A stretch of DNA of 64,000 nucleotides from Paraburkholderia kururiensis. GTDB taxonomy: Bacteria; Pseudomonadota; Gammaproteobacteria; Burkholderiales; Burkholderiaceae. Below the pieces are notes generated by a model, which was not told the DNA's origin, did no database searches, and saw nothing but the letters and a program-made list of their open reading frames with translations. This document shows positions 43,571 to 50,500 of the stretch, in pieces. The DNA lies in NCBI RefSeq assembly GCF_034424375.1, contig NZ_CP139965.1, positions 2,914,001-2,978,000 on the forward strand, given 5' to 3'. The position numbers were made by a program, and so were the translations under genes. Each line of letters opens with the position of its first letter. The first letter of the stretch is position 1.

Positions 43571-44572
43571 ATGGAGTGCATTGTCAACGTCCAGGTCAAT
43601 CGTGCAGCACCGGCGAGCGTTATGCCTGAAACGCGCATCACAAAACGCATTGGTATCGCGTTATTCAACGGCTTTGCCCTTCCTGGTGCCGCCACAATCG
43701 TGGAAGTCTTCCAGGCTGCGAACGACTTCACCAGTTCGCAGCGCGGCGGCACGCGCTACGAGGTGTGCCTGCTCTCGGCATCGGGCGGCCGTATCGCAAG
43801 CTCGTCGTCCGTGTTCGTCTGGACCGAGAGCGTGGACGCGCATCGCCTTACCGATCCGTTCCATACGCTCTTCATCGTGGGCGGCGTGGGGGTGAGTCAT
43901 GCGCTGCGCGACGAGCGTCTCATCACATGGCTGCGTCGCGCCTATCCGCGCAGCGAATCCATCGTGCCTATCGGCGAGGGCCGGCTGCTGCTCGAGGCCG
44001 CGGGCATCGCGCAGACGGCGGGCAACGATTCGCACGGCGAGCGCATGGGCGAGCTCACGCGTAATGCGCCCGGCAACCGCATCCTGTCCGAGTGCGTGAA
44101 TCCGTTGCGCAGGGCACTCGCGGTGGTGCAGGAAGACCACGGCGCCGACGTTGCGCGGCAGATCGGCAACTGGGTGGCGCCGCCCGCCGAAACGCAGTTC
44201 ACGGCGATCGTGCGCAAGAACGCTTCGATCTGCATCAGCGAACAGATTCAGGCTTCGGCACGCTGGATCGAGGCGAACGGCGACCGCCAGGTCTCCATCG
44301 ACGACGCCGCTCAGGTGGCCGCCATGAGCGAGCGCAACTTCCTGCGGCGCTTCAAGATGGAAATGGGCGTGACGCCGTCCGAATACCTGCTCTACGTGCG
44401 CCTCGACATGAGTTGCCGTCTGCTTGCCGAAACGAATCTGCCCGTCGACAAGATCGCGCGGCGCTGCGGCATCGGCAGCGGCGGACGCCTCTCGAAGCTG
44501 TTCCGCAAACATCTCGGCTCGACACCCACCGAATATCGCGCGACAAGAAGGCCTGCGGTGAAGGCCATGTAG
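43571..44572 (+). CDS. GlxA-family transcriptional regulator (DJ-1/PfpI domain plus AraC HTH)
   Basis: A 333-residue regulator. The N-terminal about 25-200 is a class I glutamine-amidotransferase-like ligand domain (IGIALFNGFALPGAATIVEV, TLFIVGGVGVSHALRDERLI). The C-terminal 100 residues hold two AraC helix-turn-helix motifs (SIDDAAQVAAMSERNFLRRF and DKIARRCGIGSGGRLSKLFR). The catalytic Cys of true amidotransferases is not evident, as usual for this group. It lies between two polysaccharide-related genes and has its own intrinsic terminator downstream, so it is transcribed alone. A role in exopolysaccharide control is likely from position only. Confidence 0.92.
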   Translation: MECIVNVQVNRAAPASVMPETRITKRIGIALFNGFALPGAATIVEVFQAANDFTSSQRGGTRYEVCLLSASGGRIASSSSVFVWTESVDAHRLTDPFHTLFIVGGVGVSHALRDERLITWLRRAYPRSESIVPIGEGRLLLEAAGIAQTAGNDSHGERMGELTRNAPGNRILSECVNPLRRALAVVQEDHGADVARQIGNWVAPPAETQFTAIVRKNASICISEQIQASARWIEANGDRQVSIDDAAQVAAMSERNFLRRFKMEMGVTPSEYLLYVRLDMSCRLLAETNLPVDKIARRCGIGSGGRLSKLFRKHLGSTPTEYRATRRPAVKAM

Positions 44573-44716
44573 CTGCGCCGCGGACATTGCGCCGCTTCTA
44601 TGACGTGAAGCGCCACGTGAGCGCGCCGCCGGCGCTGCATCGCGTGGACCACATGGATCACGTCATGCCGATAGCGCATCCATCGATGTAACGCGTGAGG
44701 TTTGGCCCCGTTTGCG

Positions 44717-44747
44717 CCCGCCTGTTGTATCGGCGGGTTCTTTTTTT
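44717..44747 (+). terminator. Intrinsic terminator after the GlxA/AraC-type gene
   Basis: A six-base stem, CCCGCC (44717-44722) pairing with GGCGGG (44732-44737), has a nine-base loop and is followed by TTCTTTTTTT (44738-44747). It lies 145 bases after the regulator stop on the plus strand. Confidence 0.85.
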
Positions 44748-44783
44748 GAGGCGCTTGATAGAGGCATCTGCAACGGGTCGCGC

Positions 44784-44822
44784 GACACGAGTGCATGACA
44801 CGAGTGCATGACACGAGCGCAT
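44784..44822. repeat. Three 13-bp tandem repeats
   Basis: GACACGAGTGCAT occurs at 44784-44796 and 44797-44809, and with one change (GACACGAGCGCAT) at 44810-44822. It is in the intergenic space after the AraC-type gene terminator. Confidence 0.8.
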
Positions 44823-44958
44823 AGGCGCGCCAGGCCAGGCAACCTGGAACGAACGATCGAACGTTGGATGGGGGACTAACGAGGAAGGCGGAACGCGCGG
44901 AACCAGCGGGAACGGGAGGGACGGCCGGCGCGTGCACGCCCCGGCCGCTCAGCGAGAT

Positions 44959-46341
44959 TCAATACGCGTTCCGATGCGTGAATCCCTTCGCGATGGTCGC
45001 GAAGACGATGCGCATGTCGAGCGCAAACGACCAGTTGCGCAGGTAGTAGAGATCGTGCTCGACGCGGCCTTGCATCTTCTCGAGCTGGTCGGTCTCGCCG
45101 CGGTAACCGTTCACCTGTGCCCAGCCCGTGATGCCCGGCTTGATGCGATAGCGATGGATGTAGCCGTCCACGATTTTCCGGTACAACTCGTCATGCTCGA
45201 TCGCATGCGGACGCGGTCCCACCACCGACATATCGCCCAGCAGCACGTTGAAGAACTGCGGCAACTCGTCGAGGCTCGTGCGCCTCAGAAAAGCGCCCAC
45301 ACGCGTGATGCGGGCGTCGTTGCGCGTGGCCTGTCGAACCACGCCCGGCTCCTCGCGATGCACGCGCATGGAGCGGAATTTGTAGATGCGAAAGGCGCGT
45401 CCGTCCGCGCCCTTGCGGTACTGCGTGAAGAGCACCGGCCCCGGCGAAGAGAGCTTCACGGCGACGGCGATCGCGATCAGCAGCGGAGAAAGCACGAGCA
45501 GTGCGACCGCGGCGAAGCAACGATCGAACAGCTCCTTCTTCAGCTTTGCGTGCAGCGGCAGCGGCGAGGCCATCAGGTTGATGGCCGGCACACCGATCAG
45601 GTCGATCATGCTGCTGTCGAACAGCGTCATGTCGCTCACGTCCGGAATGAAGCGGATATTCACGAGGTCGTCGCGAAACTCGTTCACGACGCGCGCGATC
45701 GTGCGTTCCTCGGAAAGCGGCAGGGCGAGCCACACTTCCTGCACGCGCTCGGCCCGTACGTATTGCACAAACGCGTCGAGGTCCGCGAAGGCGGGCAATG
45801 TGGCGTGCCCGGCGGCGTTGCCGGCATCGCGCAGATCGAAGCGCGCGCAGGCACGAAACCCGCTCGCGGACGACGCCTCGATATTGCGCAACACCTGGTC
45901 CGAACGGCCACCGAACCCGACGACTGCCACGCGCCGCAGGTTCAGGCCCGCGTTGCGCAAACGCGCAAGCACGAGGTGCGAGGCCACCCGCGACGCGACC
46001 AACGCCACGCCTGTCATGACGGTCCAATACGCAAACCATAGACGCGAAATCAGCACGGTCTGGTGCAGAACGAACATGAGCGCAACGCCGCAGGCCTGCA
46101 CGACGAGCCACGCGAGCAAAAGCTGGCCGGCATGGTGCAGCATCGAACGGCCGCGCCACGATTCATAGATGTCGAAGGCCGGCAGCACGGCGAGCGCAAA
46201 CGCCGCGGCAAAGGCGATGAACGCGGCAGGAGAATGCGTGTCTGCGAGTTCTTCGAAGCGGATGTGCGACGCGAGCGCGCCGCCGCCCACGATCAGCGCG
46301 ACATCCACTGCCCGCGCGAACACTCCCTGAAATCCGGCCAT
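44959..46341 (-). CDS. Exopolysaccharide polyprenyl glycosylphosphotransferase (undecaprenyl-phosphate glucose phosphotransferase type)
   Basis: A 460-residue initiating enzyme that moves a sugar-1-phosphate, usually glucose, onto undecaprenyl phosphate. Four N-terminal membrane helices (about 6-115) and a nucleotide-binding-like cytosolic part (VAVVGFGGRSDQVLRNI) are followed by the membrane-entering helix and catalytic domain. Motifs are KKELFDRCFAAVALLVLSP, FRIYKFRSMRVHREEP, SLDELPQFFNVLLGDMSVVG and RIKPGITGWAQVNGYRGETD. It is the WcaJ/CpsE/BceB type. GGAGAAA before the ATG at 46341. Glycosyltransferases, Wzx/Wzy and export genes are not beside it, so it may serve a polysaccharide locus placed elsewhere. 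Confidence 0.95.
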   Translation of the reverse strand: MAGFQGVFARAVDVALIVGGGALASHIRFEELADTHSPAAFIAFAAAFALAVLPAFDIYESWRGRSMLHHAGQLLLAWLVVQACGVALMFVLHQTVLISRLWFAYWTVMTGVALVASRVASHLVLARLRNAGLNLRRVAVVGFGGRSDQVLRNIEASSASGFRACARFDLRDAGNAAGHATLPAFADLDAFVQYVRAERVQEVWLALPLSEERTIARVVNEFRDDLVNIRFIPDVSDMTLFDSSMIDLIGVPAINLMASPLPLHAKLKKELFDRCFAAVALLVLSPLLIAIAVAVKLSSPGPVLFTQYRKGADGRAFRIYKFRSMRVHREEPGVVRQATRNDARITRVGAFLRRTSLDELPQFFNVLLGDMSVVGPRPHAIEHDELYRKIVDGYIHRYRIKPGITGWAQVNGYRGETDQLEKMQGRVEHDLYYLRNWSFALDMRIVFATIAKGFTHRNAY

Positions 46342-46869
46342 GTCTGCTTTCTCCGTTGCGAGGATACTTGACTTGATTCGACGCGAGGTCGAGCAGGCGT
46401 GAAGCGCCGCGGCCAAAAAAAATGGCCGTAAATCGCTTGATTAATTCATCGACACAGATTCGAGTCGATATTGGAAATAGCCGCTAAAACGACGTTAATG
46501 GCATTCAACCGGGGACGCATTCCGATGCGCAGGCAGACCCCTCTCCCCTCGCGCGACCAACAGGCCCGGCGAGCTTGACAGGCGGTTCTCCCAGCGCAAT
46601 GCAGCAGGCAAACATGGCCCGCTCCACTTGATGCAACCCATGGCTAGAAGGATATGGCAAGCCCAATGTCGAATTCCGTCACGCTCGTGATGGATTCCGC
46701 CAAGTTGCTGCATGCGCACATAACGCCGATTCAATTACCTATCGGCATGGCATAGAGAAAATGGAATGCTGGATCGAGAAAAGGCGAAGGGAATGCGGCG
46801 AGTCGGGCAATACGCGGACTGAGCGCCGCGCCTAATACGTTGCCATCACGCGTTACCATCACGCCGCCG
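46342..46869. other. Intergenic region between glycosylphosphotransferase and sigma-54 activator genes
   Basis: 528 bases upstream of the glycosylphosphotransferase gene and downstream of the sigma-54 activator gene, both minus strand. The part near 46412-46500 is AT-rich. A small hairpin at 46410-46428 is listed separately. A TGGCAAG sequence at about 46653 resembles the -24 half of a sigma-54 promoter, but the -12 GC is not at the right distance and it points away from the gene. Confidence 0.5.
46410..46428. other. Hairpin with A-rich loop upstream of the glycosylphosphotransferase gene
   Basis: CGGCCA (46410-46415) pairs with TGGCCG (46423-46428) around seven A residues. It lies 69 bases before the start codon on the minus-strand side, so it would be in the 5' leader or promoter. 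It may be a regulator site or a leader hairpin. Confidence 0.4.
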
Positions 46870-48429
46870 TCAGGCAGCGTTTCCGCTTTTGCCGGATGGC
46901 GCACCGGCGTCCGGGGTGGCGCCGCCATCGGCAGGCGCCGCGGGTGGGCCGTCGTGCGCGGGGTCGTGCGACGGCTCATGTGCCGCGTCGTGCATCGCAT
47001 CGTCCGTCGCCGCGCGCATGCCATAGGCGTTCATGAGCCGGTACAGCGTGATGCGCGACACGCCGAGCGCTTCGGCCGCTTCGCCCACGCGGTTGCGCCG
47101 CCGCAGCAGCGCGGCTTCGATAGCGCGTTTTTCCGCGGCCTCGCGCACCTGGGCAAGCGTCATCGGTCCTTCGTCGGCGGGGCGAAGCTCAAGATCGTGA
47201 GCCGAAATGAGCCGGTGCTCCGCCAGCACGATGGCACGCCGCACGCGATTGATGAGCTCGCGCACGTTGCCCGGCCAGCAGTACGTGCGCATCGCTTCGA
47301 TGGCGTCCGGCGTGAAGCCGCGAATGCGTCGCGTGCTGTCCGAGCGGAACCTGGCGAGCATGTGGTTCGCGAGCAGTTCGATGTCGGCGCCGCGCTCGCG
47401 CAGCGGCGGCTCGTCGATACGCAGCACGCACAGGCGATGGAACAGGTCCTCGCGAAAACGCCCTTCGCGCACGGCATCTTCGAGATTCACGTGCGTGGCC
47501 GAAATGACGCGCACGTTCACCGGCACGGACTGCAGGCCGCCCAGCCGCTCAATCTTGCCCTCCTGGAGAAAGCGCAGCAGACTCGCTTGCGCCTCGATGG
47601 GCATGTCGCCGATTTCGTCGAGAAAAAGCGTGCCGCCTTCGGCCGCTTCCACGCGCCCGGTCCTGCGCTGCGTCGCTCCCGTGAATGCGCCCGCCTCATA
47701 GCCGAAGAGTTCGGCCTGCAGCAGGTGATGCGGAATGGCTCCGCAATTCAGCGCCACGAAGGGCGCGCCGCGTCGCGGCGAATGTTCGTGAATGGCGCGC
47801 GCCGTGAGTTCCTTCCCCGTGCCCGACTCGCCCGAAATGAACACGGGCGCATGGCTCGTCGCGATCTTGCGGATGGCGCGAAAGAGCTGCCGCATCGCAT
47901 CGCATTCGCCGATCATCGCGTCGTGGCTCGTTCCCTCGGCGATCTGCACCTCGGCGCCGAGCGCGCCCATGCCGAGCGCATGCCCCAGCCGTTCGGCGAA
48001 GCGGTCCCACGGAATGGGCAGCGTGACGTAGTCGAAGCAATATTGGCTGATGAGACGGCGCACCGTGGGGTCCGCGAGCTGGCGGCTCTTCGCCGTGGCC
48101 ACCCAACCGAGCGGCGAGGTCTTCAGGCAGGCTTCCAGTTCCGAAAGATCGCGCGGCGCGAAGCCGGAGAGGTCGATGAAACCTGCGGTGCTCACGCCGC
48201 ACGCCACCGCTTTCTCCGCGCGAGCCGGCGTACGCGCGGCGACCACTTCCCAGCCGGCCTCGCGCAGGTGGGCCGTCAACGACTCGTCGTGCTGACGGGC
48301 CACGTAGACGAGCCGCCGCACGTGGCCGTCCGCAGGCCCGCTGTGAGCCTGCGTGTGCGCGCCGGCGCCGGCCGCGTCTACGGCGTGCGTTTCGGGCGTA
48401 TCGGCTTTCCCTTTGGGCACCTTCTGCAC
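46870..48429 (-). CDS. Sigma-54 activator with VpsR-like degenerate receiver (BerB/VpsR type)
   Basis: A 519-residue enhancer-binding protein. The N-terminal domain (about 38-150) looks like a receiver without the phospho-Asp cluster, as in VpsR and FleQ relatives (LVYVARQHDESLTAHLREAG, TAGFIDLSGFAPRD). The AAA+ core has Walker A GESGTGKE (200-207), the sigma-54 contact loop GAFTGA (247-252), Walker B GGTLFLDEIGD (265-275) and RFREDLFHRL. The Fis-type HTH is RVGEAAEALGVSRITLYRLM, followed by an acidic/His-rich tail. Homologues in Burkholderia (BerB) drive exopolysaccharide genes with cyclic-di-GMP; transfer to this protein is inference. There is no ATG in the region; I give the GTG at 48429, and a GTG near 48320 is an alternative. 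Confidence 0.88.
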   Translation of the reverse strand: MQKVPKGKADTPETHAVDAAGAGAHTQAHSGPADGHVRRLVYVARQHDESLTAHLREAGWEVVAARTPARAEKAVACGVSTAGFIDLSGFAPRDLSELEACLKTSPLGWVATAKSRQLADPTVRRLISQYCFDYVTLPIPWDRFAERLGHALGMGALGAEVQIAEGTSHDAMIGECDAMRQLFRAIRKIATSHAPVFISGESGTGKELTARAIHEHSPRRGAPFVALNCGAIPHHLLQAELFGYEAGAFTGATQRRTGRVEAAEGGTLFLDEIGDMPIEAQASLLRFLQEGKIERLGGLQSVPVNVRVISATHVNLEDAVREGRFREDLFHRLCVLRIDEPPLRERGADIELLANHMLARFRSDSTRRIRGFTPDAIEAMRTYCWPGNVRELINRVRRAIVLAEHRLISAHDLELRPADEGPMTLAQVREAAEKRAIEAALLRRRNRVGEAAEALGVSRITLYRLMNAYGMRAATDDAMHDAAHEPSHDPAHDGPPAAPADGGATPDAGAPSGKSGNAA

Positions 48430-48626
48430 GTTCTTGTCCGATGAAAATGGTGTCGCTGGATGCGCTGCGGCCTGCCATTCATCATAGGCGCCCGCGCGGC
48501 ACAGCCAAAATTCTCGCAGCGTGCAGTTTGGCGGGTTTGCGCGGCGGGCTGTATCGGGGGTGGCCGCAATCGATGTAGGACTTGTGGGCCCGGCGTAGGG
48601 ATTTTCCGATGCTGCGACGCGCGCCC

Positions 48627-50387
48627 TCAGCGGGTCGTGTTCTGGAAGGCGCGGTTTTGCGACGTCAATGGGTTGCCGTCGCCGGTTGCTGCGGCGTCGA
48701 GCGGAAGCTGGACTTCGATGCGCGTGCCCTTGCCCGGCGACGTCTCGATGCGCAGCGTGCCGCCCACCAGATACGCTCGCTCGCGCAGCCCCACCAGACC
48801 GAACGAACCAGGCTTGCGCGCGCTGGCCGAGTCGAAGCCGGCGCCGTCGTCGCGAATGGTGAGGGCAAGCGTGCCGTCGCGATGACGCAGATCCACTTCG
48901 GCGTGCGAGGCCTGGGCGTGCCGCGCGATGTTCGTGAGCGACTCCTGAACGATGCGAAACACGGCCGTTGCATAGGGTTCGGCAAGCGTGAGCCCGGAAG
49001 GCTCGATATGCAATATGCAACCAATCCGGTAACGCTTTTCGAAGTTCTCCACGAGCCATTGCGTGGCGGCGGCAAACCCGAGGTCGTCGAGCATCAACGG
49101 ACGCAGGTCTGCCGCAATGCGCCGCGTGGAGCCCACGGCCTCAGTGAGCAAACCATGCATGCCTGCAATCTTGCGCGCGAGATCGGCGTCGTCTTGAGGC
49201 ACACGCTCGATGAGCCATTCCAGATCGATTCGCAAGGTGGCAAGCGTCTGCGCGAGTTCGTCATGGAGTTCGCGCGCAATACGCCGCTGCTCCGCTTCGC
49301 GCGCCGACGCGCTGATGACCGACATCTCGCGCAACTCTTCGCGCGAGGCGGCGAGATCACGCTGCGCGCGCTGGCGCTCTTCCACCTCGCGCCGCAGTTC
49401 TTCGTTGGATGTGCTGAGCTCCGCGGTGCGCGCCGCGACGCGCTGTTCGAGCCGCTCGTTGGCTTCGTTCAGTTCGTCGGTCTTCTCCTGGACGAGGCGA
49501 TGCTTGAAGCGCTCGCCTTCCAGGGCCCGTACCGTTTTCGCATACAGCTTGCCGTTCTCGAACAGCAGCGCGAACAGCACGACCGTGGACGCGAGAAAGC
49601 CATACACGCGCCCCGCGTAGAAGCCCAGATCGAAGCGGCCGTGATTGAGTATCGCGGACACCGCGATATCGCATAACCACGCAACGAGCACGACCATCAC
49701 GCAAAGATCGAGCACCGAGCGCGGCGTGCGACGCCACACGGCCACGAGCGCCGCAACGTTCAGCGCCCACACCGTGCCCACCACGACGAAGATGCTCGAC
49801 GCCATGGCCGAGCCGCGCATGATGCGCGGCAGCGCGTCGTGTCCGCCGGTCGCAAGGAATATGAAGGCAGCCGCGGCAACCACGACGCCGACGACACACA
49901 ACACAACGGGTATCGCGGCACCGCGCACGGACGCGGGCCGCGGCTCCCGCTCGCCGCGGTCCGATGCGTAGCCCATCACCGCAACGGGAAACGCGCCATG
50001 CCAGAACATATAGAGCCACGCCGTGGTCTGGTCGCGCGCGCCGAGCAGCCCTGACGGCGCGAACAGCCCGGGAAAGCTCAGCATGTGCGCGCCGGCGATC
50101 AGGCTGGAAAACAGGTAGCCGCCCGCAAGCAGCAACAACGAGCGCGAACGGAGAATCGAGAACTGGCTCAGCAGTAGCCAGGCCGTGACCAGGTCCGTGA
50201 CGATGACCGCGGTTTCGTAGACGGGAATGAAGGCCCAGACCGCAGGCAACTGCACGCGCGCGAACGGCGCAAGCGCGGCCAGCATCGCCACCGAGGCCGA
50301 CATCATGACCGCCGCGAGCCGGCGCTGGCGCCGGTCGGGCGGCAGCGTCGACAGGAACAGATGCGATACGTCCGTGAGCACCCTCAA
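48627..50387 (-). CDS. MASE4-domain sensor histidine kinase (HisKA_3), orphan
   Basis: A 586-residue membrane kinase. Residues about 25-280 make seven or eight helices of the MASE4 sensor type, followed by a coiled coil (about 285-350), a HisKA_3 domain with His375 (QRRIARELHDELAQTLATLR) and a HATPase domain (RDDGAGFD, FGLVGLRERAYLVGG). The start is a TTG at 50387, preceded by GGGGGAGG four bases away, a very strong Shine-Dalgarno, and no closer ATG fits. No response regulator gene is next to it. The neighbouring sigma-54 activator has no intact receiver, so the partner must be elsewhere. Confidence 0.93.
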   Translation of the reverse strand: MRVLTDVSHLFLSTLPPDRRQRRLAAVMMSASVAMLAALAPFARVQLPAVWAFIPVYETAVIVTDLVTAWLLLSQFSILRSRSLLLLAGGYLFSSLIAGAHMLSFPGLFAPSGLLGARDQTTAWLYMFWHGAFPVAVMGYASDRGEREPRPASVRGAAIPVVLCVVGVVVAAAAFIFLATGGHDALPRIMRGSAMASSIFVVVGTVWALNVAALVAVWRRTPRSVLDLCVMVVLVAWLCDIAVSAILNHGRFDLGFYAGRVYGFLASTVVLFALLFENGKLYAKTVRALEGERFKHRLVQEKTDELNEANERLEQRVAARTAELSTSNEELRREVEERQRAQRDLAASREELREMSVISASAREAEQRRIARELHDELAQTLATLRIDLEWLIERVPQDDADLARKIAGMHGLLTEAVGSTRRIAADLRPLMLDDLGFAAATQWLVENFEKRYRIGCILHIEPSGLTLAEPYATAVFRIVQESLTNIARHAQASHAEVDLRHRDGTLALTIRDDGAGFDSASARKPGSFGLVGLRERAYLVGGTLRIETSPGKGTRIEVQLPLDAAATGDGNPLTSQNRAFQNTTR

Positions 50388-50500
50388 TGCGCCTCCCCCG
50401 ACGAGCTAAGTCCGATCGCGTGCAATGGTCCGCCTGCCGCGCGTGAACCGGTAACGTTTTTATTGTCCCACATGGGGAACGTGCCGTAATCACCGGGTTT

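Larger units (their letters stand above)
44573..44958. other. Convergent intergenic region with terminator and repeat
   Basis: 386 bases between the convergent AraC-type and glycosylphosphotransferase genes. It holds an intrinsic terminator and a 13-bp tandem repeat, both listed separately, and nothing else that I can support. Confidence 0.6.

Noticed and set aside
46640..46680. Sigma-54 promoter beginning TGGCAAG
   Set aside because: The -12 GC is not at the needed 10-base distance from GG and the direction is away from the nearest gene.
46495..46734. 79-codon minus-strand frame in the spacer before the sigma-54 activator
   Set aside because: No ribosome binding site, mixed codon use and a residue pattern unlike a folded protein.
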